The notes: generated by a model not told the origin, from the sequence alone. 64,000 bases of DNA from Oscillatoria sp. SIO1A7 (GCA_010672965.1 JAAHFN010000032.1:32101-96100), one strand, 5' to 3'. Shown: positions 38,131 to 48,822, numbered from the stretch's first letter. Program-made: numbers and translations.

Positions 38131-38205
38131 CTATAGCATTTCTCAAATAAGTGTAATAAACGATCTGGTAGGGGCGACAGCATCCCTTGACGGTCTGGGC
38201 TTTAT
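38131..38205. repeat. MITE family M1, truncated copy
   Basis: TATAGCATTTCTCAAATAAG is followed by TGTAATAAACGATCTGGTAG and GGGCGACAGCATCCC; the other half is missing. It lies directly upstream of the parvulin ATG and therefore may supply or disrupt its promoter. Confidence 0.6.
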
Positions 38206-38220
38206 AGCAGTAAGCAGTCA

Positions 38221-39215
38221 GCAAGAGAGCGCTAGGCAGCATACGTTTCTAGGGCGAAGCATTCCAATACAAGAATTTTCTTTTTGAACAAAGTTTGTCT
38301 CGGGAATGCTATCGCCCCTACACCCTCTCGGCGACCTTACAAGAGATCGCTAGGCGGCATACGTTTTTAGGGCGAAGCATTCCAATACAAGAATTTTCTT
38401 TTTGAACAAAGTTTGTCTCTGGAATGCTGTCGCCCCTACACCCTCTCGGCGGCCTTACAAGAGATCGCTAGGCGGCATACGTTTCTAGGGCGAAGCATTC
38501 CAATACAAGAATTTTCTTTTTGAACAAAGTTTGTCTCGGGAATGCTGTCGCCCCTACACCCTCTCGGCGACCTTACAAGAGATCGCTAGGCGGCATACGT
38601 TTCTAGGGCGAAGCATTCCAATACAAGAATTTTCTTTTTGAACAAAGTTTGTCTCGGGAATGCTATCGCCCCTACACCCTCTCGGCGACCTTACAAGAGA
38701 TCGCTAGGCAGCATACGTTTCTAGGGCGAAGCATTCCAATACAAGAATTTTCTTTTTGAACAAAGTTTGTCTCGGGAATGCTATCGCCCCTACACCCTCT
38801 CGGCGACCTTACAAGAGATCGCTAGGCGGCATACGTTTCTAGGGCGAAGCATTCCAATACAAGAATTTTCTTTTTGAACAAAGTTTGTCTCGGGAATGCT
38901 GTCGCCCCTACACTAGGGTGTTGACTCTGACGGGTTGTCACCAAAAATGGTGACAACCGGGATCGTTCCCAATTGAAACCTGAATCCAAAGTTCCCGTAG
39001 GACTTTTCGGCTCCTGAAAGCGGTTGGGAAATAGTATGAAGTTTCCCCACACCCCACACCCCACACCCCACACCCTACCCCTACACCCTCTCGGCGACCT
39101 TACAAGAGATCGCTAGGCGGCATACGTTTCTAGGGCGAAGCATTCCAATACAAGAATTTTCTTTTTGGACAAAGTTTGTCTCGGTAATGCTGTCGCCCCT
39201 ACACCCTCAAGGGTA
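38221..39215. repeat. 118-bp tandem array, seven units, one interrupted
   Basis: The core GCTAGGCGGCATACGTTTCT starts at 38231, 38349, 38467, 38585, 38703 and 38821, an exact 118-bp period with only a few substitutions per unit. A seventh unit core starts at 39112. Between units six and seven ~173 bp of foreign repeat DNA (about 38915-39087) is inserted. Each unit contains an inverted pair, GGGCGAAGCATTCC and GGAATGCTGTCGCCC, separated by CAAGAATTTTCTTTTTG. There are no unique spacers, so it is not a CRISPR. Confidence 0.9.
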
Positions 39216-39282
39216 CCAGAAACTCTTTGGAGAAAGCCCCCTCTTGGGAGGGGGTTGGGGGTGGGTTCCTCCGGCGAAGTTA

Positions 39283-42200
39283 CTAGATTGTCTCGAAAGA
39301 AATCTGGACTGGCACCGGCTCTGATGAATCCGATCCGTCAAAGGCTTGCACTTGGAAAGCCTCCACTGGATTGGCTAGAGTTCCGGTATCGGGAGTCCAG
39401 AGTAATTCCGCTCCTTGAGAGAGCAGAGTTTCGCCGGGAGCTACCGGGTTGCCATCTTGGGTCAAGGTGCCGCCGGCGGCAACTGCCGAAATCAAGAAGG
39501 AAATCGGATCGCCGTCTGGATCGTCTGCGTTGGAGGCATTTATCAAATCGTCATAAGCGATCGCCAAATTGCCATTGAGAACATTGCCGGTAATCGGGTC
39601 GATCGCCGTCAAGGTAGGAGCTTCATTAGCAATCGCCGGAAGCCCGAAGGACAGCTCGGAGGTATTGTTGCCCGGAACATTGTCCGTGGGCCACTCGGTT
39701 GCCGTCGCCGTTACTGCAAAATCCCCACTCGGGCTCGCACCCTCGATAATCGCCTCAAACTCGACGTTGCCTTGAGCATCGGTAGTCACTTCCTGGAAGC
39801 CCAAGAAATTTTCTGCCTCCGCCCCCTGGCTATTCGAGAAAAACTCGATTCGGAAAGGAGTATTGGCGGTGCTGTTGAGGGAACCCCGAACAGTCGTGCC
39901 GCTGCCGGAGGCTTTAACGAATGTCAGCTCGGGGAAGTTTTGGAGGCCGTTGGGACCTTCGTCTTGGTCTCCTTTATCATTGGCACTGGCAAAGTTATGA
40001 GCTAGGTCAATCCCCACACCTGCATTGGCGTAAATGTTATTGCCGAGAATGGAATTGCCGCCGCCGTTTTCTATGAAGATTCCATCTGCTCCAAAGATGT
40101 AGCCATTAAAGGCGATCGCATTGCCTTGACCCGGGTCCTTACCGCCGATGAGGTTATTGCTCGCCTCGTCAGTAGCCTTGATTCCTTCCCAGTCATTCCC
40201 CAGATTGAGGATTCCGGCCAAATCCGTACCAATAAAATTGCTTTGGATTTCGTTGCCCTTGGTTTCCGGCTGAGCTAGCAAAATCCCTTCTCGCCCGTTG
40301 GCAGCAATCACGTTGGCCGTTTGGCTACTTCCCCCCACTGTATTATTAGCGGCCCGATAGATTTTTATGCCCTGGAGACCATTGCCCAGAGCAACCTCCC
40401 CGCTAATATCGGTGCCAATTTTATTGCCTTGAACTTGGTTGCCCACGGAATTTATCCCGATATTTTTAATCAGGATTCCTTCTTCTAAATTGGCGGCAAT
40501 CAGATTGCCCGGGCTGTTGCTCTCGGGAGCTTCGGCCTCGGGATCGGCGTTGGGATTCGGGGCCGGAACGATTCCGCCGATCGCATTGTTGGGAGCATTG
40601 TCTATTTCTATTCCGGCCTCTTGGTTGCCCAGAGGGGCGGTGCCATCCAGATTCGTACCGATGAGGTTGGCGAGAACCCGGTTCAGAGTAGCGCCATCGG
40701 CGATCGCAATCCCTTGGGCCTCGTTCCCAGAAATCAGGTTCGAGGTTCCTGCCTCCGTACCGCCAATCTGGTTTTCGCGGGCATTTTCAATAGCAATCCC
40801 CGCCCAGCGGTTGCCCAAAGCTACTTGCCCCGTCAGGTCGGTGCCGACATAGTTACCGAGAACCTGGTTTAGCTTAGCGCCATCGGCGATCGCAATTCCT
40901 TGCCGCTTGTTGCCAGAAATGATATTGCGGTAGAGTTCCGGCTCCGTCGCATCATCTGAGCCTGGGGCTAGGGCTGGGCTGGGGCCGCCGATAATATTCT
41001 CGGAGCCGCCGACAATTTTTATCCCTTCAAAGAAGTTACCCAACTCCTCGGTGCCGTTAATCTTGGTGCCGATATAGTTATTGATAACCTTGTTCTTGTT
41101 AGCACCGGCCCCTTCGATTTCGATACCGTTGCCTTTGTTGCTAGAAATCAAGTTGCGCGCTTCGGCAGTCGTACCGCCAATCTCGTTGTAAGGGGCATTG
41201 AAGATTTTCACTCCATCGAAAATATTGCCCAGGTCTGCGGTGCCGGTATGGTCGGTGCCGATATAGTTACCGAGAATCTGGTTTTCCTTAGCAGACTGGC
41301 CCAATATTTCTACCCCGTTACGCTCGTTGCCCGAGATGACATTGCGCGAACCCGGCGCAATGCCGCCAATTATATTTTGGGGAGCATTGTCAATTTCTAT
41401 GCCTTCAAAGCGGTTGCCCAAAGCCTCAGTTCCTTCTACATTGGTCCCTATGTAGTTGCCCAGGATTTGGTTGCCCGTGGCTGTTGAGCGGCTAATAGTT
41501 ATGCCATTCAGCTTGTTGCCGGAAATCAGATTGCGGGTTTTTTCGTTGGAGACAATGTTGCCATCTAGGTCCGTTTGACCGCCGATAATATTGTCAGGGG
41601 CATAGGAAATATGCAAGCCATCTTTCCCGTTGCCCAACTTTTGGGTTCCGCTGGCATCGGTGCCGACAAAGTTGTATATCACCTCGTTGCCAGAAGAGCC
41701 ATTGCCCGAAATTATCAAACCGTGGCCATTGTTGCCCGAGATTACGTTGCCAGAAATCGTATTGTTCTGAGCGGAGCCTTGGATTTTGATACCGTTTTCG
41801 GAGTTACCCAGCTCTTCGGTTCCGCTAAAATCGGTGCCAATTTTGTTGTTTATCGCCAGGTTGTCTTTAGAATCGCTGCCCGAAATCATCAACCCGTGGC
41901 GACTGTTACCCGAGAGTACGTTGCCAGAGATTTCATTTTCAGCGGAGTTTTGGATTTCGATACCGCTCCAGGAGTTACCCAGCTCTTCGGTTCCGCCAAC
42001 ATCGGTGCCAATATAGTTGCCGGCGATCGTACTGCCAGAACCGCCCCTTAACAAAATCCCGTGACCGCCAAAGCCATTAATCGTTAATCCGCGAACCGTG
42101 CTTCCCTCAGCATTCGGGCCGATCCTCAGACCGCTGACTCCTGCTCCGGCATTGCTGCCATCCAGCTCGATTATTGGCGTATCGGGAATAACTAAATTAT

Positions 42201-45200
42201 CCGGAAGCAACACATCTGGATTGTCAGCCAACTCATTAATATAGTCTCGCTGGCTCTGGCTATCGATAATTACCGGGCGATTAATCTCGGGTAGCGCCGA
42301 TTGAAGCTGAATCTTAAAAGTTAGGATTTCTGGTTCGCTTTGACTGGCATCCCCCGGATCGCCGGTAACGCCCGTAAAGCTCGGCTCGGGAACGGGGATA
42401 TTGAATTTGATGATTTTTTTGGATTCTGAGCCCTGTTGCTTGTTCACCCATTCAATAGCAGCCCGCAGACTTCCTTCGCCACTGTCGTCGGTATTGGTTA
42501 CCACATAGGTCTCTTGTTCGTCTTCCTTGATTTGAACCGTGGCGCTTTCCGAACCGGCCCCGACTTGATAGGCATCCATGTTTTTGATGGTGACTTTTAC
42601 CTCCGGCTCCCCGGTAAACTCTTCGTCGTTTATGGCGGTGATATTAATTGTCGCCTTGTCGGATCCGGCGGCAAAAGTCACATAGCCGTTCAGGGCTTCG
42701 TAATCTTCCCCGGGAGTAGCGGCGTCAGGGGTGTTGCCAACTGTGTAAAGAACGGTTAGCGGCGCGCTAAGAGCATTAGGGGAGCCAGTGCGGGTAAAGG
42801 TAATTTGGCCCGGAGTCCCACCTTCAGTCGCTTCGGCAATACTGGCAGCCACCTGGACTATGTTTAGGTCGCTAAGACTGCTGGTGCTACTTGCCACATC
42901 GGCAGCAATCTCTACCGGCAGCGCAGTGGTGCCATCAGTGGCATTGATTTTAAAAGTCTGCGCCCCGCCCTGAGTGGGAGTCCAATACAGGGATTCTCCT
43001 TTAGTCAAAGCGATCGGCTGTGACGCCGAATGTTCGAGGCCATCTTTCGTTAAGATGCCCGAGGTGATTTGGGCAATCTCGAAGGAAATCTCATCCCCAT
43101 CGATATCGCTAGCCCCAGTGCTATTGAGCAATTCCTGGTAGGTAATCTCCAGAGGAAGGTATTGCGTCGCTCCGCTCAAATTAACGATATTGTTTGCTAC
43201 CGTTAGCGGGTCGTCTCCAGCATTGGCATTAAGTTGGATACTGCCGGTTCGCGTCTGACTGCCATTAACTGTTACGGCAATGTTCGTATCCTCATTAAAG
43301 TCAGGAGTGGGAACGAACTTCACCTTGGCTAGCAAATCGTTCAGGTTTTCGAGGCTGCCCGAGGGAGATGTCCAGACATCATTGTTATAGTTGGCGCTCT
43401 CGCTGTCGTCGGCGTTTTCCGTGAGAATCCCCGCCCCTGGATTGGTTAGACGTAGAGTAACTGTCGCTTGACCAGAAGGATCGGCTATTGCAATATCCGC
43501 TAGTTCCAGAGTCTGGTCTTCGGTGTAGTCGAGAATTTGATTTAGATTCAGAGCTACTGTCCCAGCGCCAATCTCCACAATCCCGCGAGCCGTTGGGAAA
43601 CCAGCGGTCGATGAGTCATTAGGAAAATCGTTCCATTCCCCGCCATGACCGGAATTATCTAGCACCACAAAATCTTGACCCTCTGGGGTATGGAGGTGGT
43701 TGTTTGGCTCGTTTAAACCCCAGTTAAGATAACCGGAATTGCCGCCGACCCATTGGAAATCGCCCTCGCTCGCTCCATAGAGGGGGCTATCGGTCAGGCC
43801 AATCCAGTAATTTGCTGTATTTGGGAAAGTTTGAGTTAGCCAATTCTGCTCGATGCTATTGTTGATCCTTACCAAATTGCCGCCCAGGGCTTCTGCTTGG
43901 GCTTGGGCTCCCAGCCAGGTATCCTCTGCAGTCAAGAAATAGCCGTGGTCGTTGTTCGATTCCTGGCTAATAGTCGCCGTAAATTCACTCGGATTGTGCC
44001 GATCGCTGTCAGCAGAGTCCAGAACAAACTCAACAATCGAGTCCGGGTCAACCTCTGCTGTGGTTTTGTATTCTACTGTCGTGCCGTTAACAGTAGTTTC
44101 TTCTAGCGGAATCTCTTGGCCATCGACTAAAATGTAACCATTGACATCATTGACGCCATTGCCATTGGCGTCTTGTATTGGCATCTTGCCAGAAATCGAG
44201 ATTTTAGTATCGACTTCATCGACGTTGCTCGTCCAGCGGCGAATTGCTAAATGCTCCGTAAGCTCGCTGTTGTTGTTGACTAAAACCTCTGCATCTGGAG
44301 TGCCTCCATCGGCAGTCAAATAGGTTTCGTGCTGGACATTGGGATCGTCAACGAACCATCCGGTGCCGTCATAGGTTAGTAGATCGAAGCTACTGGGGTC
44401 GTAATTAGTAATGTCGCCCTCGTAGTAGCCGTAATACCAGTTATTCTCACCTTGGTTTTCGGAGAAAGCGCCAACTGAACTGGTAAGAACATTGGTCGGC
44501 TTATGCCAAAAGACTTCAAGGGGAGCTGGCGTTGGGGAAGAACTCAAGTCTGCGATCGCAACTTCGGCGATCGATTGAGTTCCTATTTCATAGTTATCGC
44601 TGGAATCGAGCTTGAGGACAACATTCTCTCCGTCATCTGCCACCGAATCCGCAGCGGGCAGGATACTCACCCTCACCTGAGCTTCCCCGGCGGGAATGAC
44701 TATTGTTCCCGGCAATTCGCGGTAATCCGCCTCGGCAGTGGCGCTGCCATCAACGGTGTAATTTACCGTCAGATCTGCGTCCAGACTGCCAACCCGGCTA
44801 ATAACAAATTGTCCTGTATTGCCGGTTTCGTCCGCTTTGCCATCGAGCGCCACAATATTTGCGATCGCTTTTTTAGCAACAGACTGTTGGGTTTGCGGAT
44901 CGACTTCGTTCGGGTCGATTTCGACAATCCCGTATCCCTTACTGCCAATATTGCCATCTTCGGCGCGAATCCAGGTATTCGACAATAGGTTTTGGCTGAC
45001 AATATCTGCTAGGGTTTCCGGAGTCGGATCGTTCGTATCTGCCGGAGCCCAGGCAGCACTATAGTCAATTTCTTCCTCATCTACTTGGCTGCCAATCCAT
45101 TCCCAATTGCTGCCATTCGTATAAATATTGCTCTTGGTCAGACCAATAAAGAAATTTTGGTTGTCGCCGAAAGTTTCTAGCAGCCATTCCTGTTCCTCAG

Positions 45201-48200
45201 GACTGCTAATAGTCACCAAATTGCCGCCGAGAGCTTCTGCCTGAGCCTGAGCCCCGAGCCAGGTATCTTCCTGAGTCAGGCGATAGATACGGCCGCTATC
45301 GAGATTGACGTAAACAAAGGGACCGTAGCTGGCCTCAACAGTGCTGTCTTGGATGGTGACCGTATCGATCCTTGGAGAGTCGAGCTGGTAAGAGTCGTCT
45401 TGCTCCAGAGTAAGGGTAAGTTCTTCTGCCCCTTCGCCGTCGAGATCGTAAATAGGAATGATGGGAATAGTCACCGAGCTTTCCCCGGCAGGAATCTCAA
45501 TAGTTCCCGGCAGATTTTGGTAATCCAAGCCATTGGCGGCGGAACCGTTTATACGGTAATTGACCGTCAGGGGCGCATTGTGGTTGCCCCCTTCGCGGGT
45601 AACCACAAACGCTGTAGCATCGCCATCTTCGCTAATGCTGCTATCGAGAGCCTTCAGGCTGACCTTGGACTGGTCCGTACCGTAGATATTCAGGCTCCAG
45701 CTATCCCAAATGCCAGCCTCTTCGTTATCCCACTCGTCGGCCAAGCGCAGAGTCCAATCCCCCTTGGACGACTCGCCCCAATGTCGAATCGAGGTATAAA
45801 CCCAGGCATTGTTATTCGGGCTCGGCACGGGATTCCACTCGGTCAAGACTGACTCGGTTCCGTCGGGTGATTCGAGGATAATCTTCAAATCCCCCCGGTA
45901 GGAATAGTCCGAGTCAACCGTGACCTCGACCCATTCCACCGTTCGCTCTTCAATTACCTCTATAGTCGAGCTAACCTCCGCCCCCGAGACTTCTGCTTTT
46001 TTCTCCAGCAGAGTTTCATTTTGTCGCCCGGTAAGACGATCGCGATCGAAGTTCTCAAGGATGTCAGACACTTCCGGAATTCCTAGGAAAGCCTCCATGT
46101 CATAATCGGGAACATCCAGCCCCACACTTTTTTTCTTGGTAATCGTCGGTGCTAGAGGCGCCATAGTTTGCCAATCTCGCGCCACCGAAACTGCCCGAGC
46201 GGCATCGACGACCCCAAAGCCATATTTATGGTTGACAAGGTAGCCAGCACCATTCCGAACCCAATTTTCATTGGGATCGGGGTCGTTTTCCTCCTCACCC
46301 TCGGTGTAGTCATTTTTCTGAGCGGTCTGGATCAGGATTTGCTGCACGTCCCGCCAACTCAGGTCGGGATTCGCTTCCAGCATCAAGGCCACTACCCCGG
46401 AGACAATCGCAGCGGCGGCGGAGGTGCCCCCAAAGCTACTGGTATAAGAGCTGGCGGTGTTGTAACCCTCAGCCCCAGTCAGGTCTGTGGTGGTAATGCC
46501 AACACCCAAGAATTCTTGCCCATTACTATTTTTGTAGGAAGTGCTGGAAGGAGCCGAAATCACTACAGGGGCACCTGGTTCGCTGTACCAGCTTTGCTTG
46601 CCAAGGTCGTCCACGGCCCCAACCGCAATCGTAAAGCGGGAATTGGCGAAAGGATTGTGATTGACATTGCTCCGCGCCCAGGCATCATTCCCCGCCGCAA
46701 AGACAAAGATACTTCCCAGTCCGCCTCGTCCATCAGTAACGCCATCTTCTAGGGCCTTAGAAACCGTCACCGTTTGAATGTCTTCTTGGGGCTTCCAACT
46801 GTTGTTATAGATCTCTATTTCATCGTTCCGCCAGGTTAGTGCCTTGGCGATATCTTGCTCGGTAACCCGCTCGGCGGTTAGCCGCAAGCTGGTAAATTCC
46901 GCATCTGGAGCGATGCCGACAACATCAGGCAGCGATAACCCTGCTTCCGGCAGACTTTGTGCTTGTGCGCTAACGATTCCAGCTATAGCCGTGCCATGTT
47001 GGTTTGCAGAGGGGGAGGAGCCTTGCTGGATTTCGTCGTCTGCCCAGCGCCAGCCCCAGCCCCAGCCCCAGCCGCCTCCCCAGCCCCAAAACCAAGATTC
47101 CTGTAGATTTATATCGGATTCACTGCTGTTGGTATTATTGGTATTAAAGTCCTGGCTGAAAGCGGCGTTGAAGTTACCTGCCAGACCTGGGTGTTCCGAC
47201 TGTACGCCGTCATCGACAACGGCGATGGTTACTCTTGGTTCGGGTGCTTCTTGTCCGGTTGCTTCTTGTCCGGTTGCTTCTTGTCCGGTTGCTTCTTGTC
47301 CGGTTGCGTCTTGTCCGGTTGCTTCTTGTCCGGTTGCGCCTTGTCCGGTCGCGTCTGCGTTTTGTCCGGTTGCGTCTGCGTCTTGTCCGGTTGCGTCTGC
47401 TTCTTGTCCGGTTGCGTCTGCGTCTTGTCCGGTTGCGTCTGCGTTTTGTCCGGTCGCGTCTGCGTCTTGTCCGGTTGCGTCTGCGTCTTGTCCGGTTGCG
47501 TCTGCGTCTTGTCCGGTTGCGTCTGCGTCTTGTCCGGTTGCGTCTGCGTCTTGTCCGGTTCCGGAGTCAGTATCGCTGGCCACTTCGAGGTTGATCTGCC
47601 CCTGGTGCCAAAGTTGGTTCTCGGTTGACTCTGACAGAACCAAAGAAGGAGCAGATAGAGAAATCGGAGCTAGGGGATAGGCGAATTGGGAACCGACCAA
47701 GTCTGCCAACTGGAGCTGGATTTCCTCTGCAGGGATCTCCTCGGGAAATCTCCAAACATAGGCATTTTCGATTCCCTCTGCCTCCTCGACATACTCGGCT
47801 CCGCTCAGTTTTGCAAACTCTTCTGGGTCCAACTGGGGCGGCAGCCAGATGACCCATTCCTTGGCCTCGGCCAATACTTCTGGGTCGTAAGAATATAGGT
47901 TTTGGGCTTGCTCGATCGCGATTCTTCGGGCGCTGGTGAGTTCCGGAGACAGTTCTTCTTCTTCCAGATAGTCGTTGGCCGCATCGACCGCCAAATTGGC
48001 ATAGTCAATCAACGACTTACCGAATTCGGTGTCGCGCCAATCGCGCTCCGGGTTTATCACTTCACTTATATGTACGGTACGGGCGATCGCTCCCTGTACC
48101 TGAAAAATCAAGTCATTATAATCCCGGTTCGACCACTTGTCTGGGACCACATCTTCCATAACGAAAGTATGTCCATCCCCAGTCACGTCAGCTATCTGGC

Positions 48201-48822
48201 CGACATGTAAAGCATCATTGGGATTGGCAGAGGTCATGGAATACAGAGGTCGCTTTTTGCTATCTGCCTCTGCTAGATCTGGGTCATCAAACACTTCCTG
48301 CACCGTGCCATTGGGAACGAGCATGAGAATATACTCGCCCCCCGGCTCCAGTTTAAATTCCTTGACCCCCAGAAATTTCCCCTTATTCGGGTCTCCTATC
48401 TCTCCCGTGTCCCCGCTAAAGCGAGCGCCCTCAAGCTGGTCTTTAATGACGATAATGCCGTCCTCTGGCCGTCCGCCCTGTACCCATCTTTTCTCTGGCG
48501 CTTCGTCACCTGGCGAATCGCCAGATGACGAAGCGCCAGATGACGAATCGTCCTCTGGCCATCCCTCTAGCCATCCGCTCAAAGCGCGTCGGGCCACTTC
48601 CTTAGTAAACTCTTTCGTTCCCGGGGTGTAATCTTCCAGCCCCCTGGCGTTAACGAATGCCACTTCCCCCTGAAACCAGCCGCCGTCATACAGGTAGTCG
48701 AGACGCACTATGCCTTCGGGGTCGGTGACTTTGAAAACGCCACTCTGATAACCACTCTCATAAACCACTTCTTCTGGGGACTGTATGACCCGAGAATTTT
48801 GAGATGAATTGTTATTGCTCAT
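39283..48822 (-). CDS. Giant modular secreted protein: DUF4114, subtilase, Calx-beta, C-type lectin, beta-helix
   Basis: This 3,179-residue protein has, in order: DUF4114 (~20-250, SMTSANPNDALHVGQIADVT, NRDYNDLIFQV); a GQDADAT repeat linker (~415-530); a subtilisin-like S8 protease with Asp537 (IAVVDDGV), His609 (QHGTAIAGI) and Ser801 (GGTSAAAA); a proprotein-convertase P domain (~960-1075); a Calx-beta; a C-type lectin-like domain; a second Calx-beta; a second lectin-like domain (DTWLGAQAQAEALGGNLV in both); a cadherin-like segment; and a third Calx-beta. From ~2130 a right-handed beta-helix of about a dozen repeats (ISGN, NYIGTDxxGTxxLGN, GIEI) leads to a cadherin-like end. No N-terminal signal peptide is visible, so type I-like export is likely (inference). 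The triad is intact. The role is probably surface adhesion or processing. Confidence 0.85.
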   Translation of the reverse strand: MSNNNSSQNSRVIQSPEEVVYESGYQSGVFKVTDPEGIVRLDYLYDGGWFQGEVAFVNARGLEDYTPGTKEFTKEVARRALSGWLEGWPEDDSSSGASSSGDSPGDEAPEKRWVQGGRPEDGIIVIKDQLEGARFSGDTGEIGDPNKGKFLGVKEFKLEPGGEYILMLVPNGTVQEVFDDPDLAEADSKKRPLYSMTSANPNDALHVGQIADVTGDGHTFVMEDVVPDKWSNRDYNDLIFQVQGAIARTVHISEVINPERDWRDTEFGKSLIDYANLAVDAANDYLEEEELSPELTSARRIAIEQAQNLYSYDPEVLAEAKEWVIWLPPQLDPEEFAKLSGAEYVEEAEGIENAYVWRFPEEIPAEEIQLQLADLVGSQFAYPLAPISLSAPSLVLSESTENQLWHQGQINLEVASDTDSGTGQDADATGQDADATGQDADATGQDADATGQDADATGQNADATGQDADATGQEADATGQDADATGQNADATGQGATGQEATGQDATGQEATGQEATGQEATGQEAPEPRVTIAVVDDGVQSEHPGLAGNFNAAFSQDFNTNNTNSSESDINLQESWFWGWGGGWGWGWGWRWADDEIQQGSSPSANQHGTAIAGIVSAQAQSLPEAGLSLPDVVGIAPDAEFTSLRLTAERVTEQDIAKALTWRNDEIEIYNNSWKPQEDIQTVTVSKALEDGVTDGRGGLGSIFVFAAGNDAWARSNVNHNPFANSRFTIAVGAVDDLGKQSWYSEPGAPVVISAPSSTSYKNSNGQEFLGVGITTTDLTGAEGYNTASSYTSSFGGTSAAAAIVSGVVALMLEANPDLSWRDVQQILIQTAQKNDYTEGEEENDPDPNENWVRNGAGYLVNHKYGFGVVDAARAVSVARDWQTMAPLAPTITKKKSVGLDVPDYDMEAFLGIPEVSDILENFDRDRLTGRQNETLLEKKAEVSGAEVSSTIEVIEERTVEWVEVTVDSDYSYRGDLKIILESPDGTESVLTEWNPVPSPNNNAWVYTSIRHWGESSKGDWTLRLADEWDNEEAGIWDSWSLNIYGTDQSKVSLKALDSSISEDGDATAFVVTREGGNHNAPLTVNYRINGSAANGLDYQNLPGTIEIPAGESSVTIPIIPIYDLDGEGAEELTLTLEQDDSYQLDSPRIDTVTIQDSTVEASYGPFVYVNLDSGRIYRLTQEDTWLGAQAQAEALGGNLVTISSPEEQEWLLETFGDNQNFFIGLTKSNIYTNGSNWEWIGSQVDEEEIDYSAAWAPADTNDPTPETLADIVSQNLLSNTWIRAEDGNIGSKGYGIVEIDPNEVDPQTQQSVAKKAIANIVALDGKADETGNTGQFVISRVGSLDADLTVNYTVDGSATAEADYRELPGTIVIPAGEAQVRVSILPAADSVADDGENVVLKLDSSDNYEIGTQSIAEVAIADLSSSPTPAPLEVFWHKPTNVLTSSVGAFSENQGENNWYYGYYEGDITNYDPSSFDLLTYDGTGWFVDDPNVQHETYLTADGGTPDAEVLVNNNSELTEHLAIRRWTSNVDEVDTKISISGKMPIQDANGNGVNDVNGYILVDGQEIPLEETTVNGTTVEYKTTAEVDPDSIVEFVLDSADSDRHNPSEFTATISQESNNDHGYFLTAEDTWLGAQAQAEALGGNLVRINNSIEQNWLTQTFPNTANYWIGLTDSPLYGASEGDFQWVGGNSGYLNWGLNEPNNHLHTPEGQDFVVLDNSGHGGEWNDFPNDSSTAGFPTARGIVEIGAGTVALNLNQILDYTEDQTLELADIAIADPSGQATVTLRLTNPGAGILTENADDSESANYNNDVWTSPSGSLENLNDLLAKVKFVPTPDFNEDTNIAVTVNGSQTRTGSIQLNANAGDDPLTVANNIVNLSGATQYLPLEITYQELLNSTGASDIDGDEISFEIAQITSGILTKDGLEHSASQPIALTKGESLYWTPTQGGAQTFKINATDGTTALPVEIAADVASSTSSLSDLNIVQVAASIAEATEGGTPGQITFTRTGSPNALSAPLTVLYTVGNTPDAATPGEDYEALNGYVTFAAGSDKATINITAINDEEFTGEPEVKVTIKNMDAYQVGAGSESATVQIKEDEQETYVVTNTDDSGEGSLRAAIEWVNKQQGSESKKIIKFNIPVPEPSFTGVTGDPGDASQSEPEILTFKIQLQSALPEINRPVIIDSQSQRDYINELADNPDVLLPDNLVIPDTPIIELDGSNAGAGVSGLRIGPNAEGSTVRGLTINGFGGHGILLRGGSGSTIAGNYIGTDVGGTEELGNSWSGIEIQNSAENEISGNVLSGNSRHGLMISGSDSKDNLAINNKIGTDFSGTEELGNSENGIKIQGSAQNNTISGNVISGNNGHGLIISGNGSSGNEVIYNFVGTDASGTQKLGNGKDGLHISYAPDNIIGGQTDLDGNIVSNEKTRNLISGNKLNGITISRSTATGNQILGNYIGTNVEGTEALGNRFEGIEIDNAPQNIIGGIAPGSRNVISGNERNGVEILGQSAKENQILGNYIGTDHTGTADLGNIFDGVKIFNAPYNEIGGTTAEARNLISSNKGNGIEIEGAGANKNKVINNYIGTKINGTEELGNFFEGIKIVGGSENIIGGPSPALAPGSDDATEPELYRNIISGNKRQGIAIADGAKLNQVLGNYVGTDLTGQVALGNRWAGIAIENARENQIGGTEAGTSNLISGNEAQGIAIADGATLNRVLANLIGTNLDGTAPLGNQEAGIEIDNAPNNAIGGIVPAPNPNADPEAEAPESNSPGNLIAANLEEGILIKNIGINSVGNQVQGNKIGTDISGEVALGNGLQGIKIYRAANNTVGGSSQTANVIAANGREGILLAQPETKGNEIQSNFIGTDLAGILNLGNDWEGIKATDEASNNLIGGKDPGQGNAIAFNGYIFGADGIFIENGGGNSILGNNIYANAGVGIDLAHNFASANDKGDQDEGPNGLQNFPELTFVKASGSGTTVRGSLNSTANTPFRIEFFSNSQGAEAENFLGFQEVTTDAQGNVEFEAIIEGASPSGDFAVTATATEWPTDNVPGNNTSELSFGLPAIANEAPTLTAIDPITGNVLNGNLAIAYDDLINASNADDPDGDPISFLISAVAAGGTLTQDGNPVAPGETLLSQGAELLWTPDTGTLANPVEAFQVQAFDGSDSSEPVPVQISFETI
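47235..47575. repeat. In-frame 21-bp and 15-bp repeats in the giant gene
   Basis: About ten 21-bp units encode GQDADAT (with N or E variants), and about seven 15-bp units encode GQEAT. Together they form an acidic linker just before the protease domain. The mixture of two unit lengths with a shared core CTTGTCCGGTTGC points to repeated slippage or unequal exchange. Confidence 0.9.

Noticed and set aside
38109..38183. Upstream extension of the parvulin
   Set aside because: Encoded by a truncated M1 element; ATG 38108 is preferred.
38221..39215. CRISPR array
   Set aside because: Units are contiguous 118-bp repeats without unique spacers, and no cas gene is near.
47191..47628. Plus-strand ORFs with CVLSG or VRLRL repeats opposite the giant gene
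   Set aside because: Antisense translation of the GQDADAT repeat.
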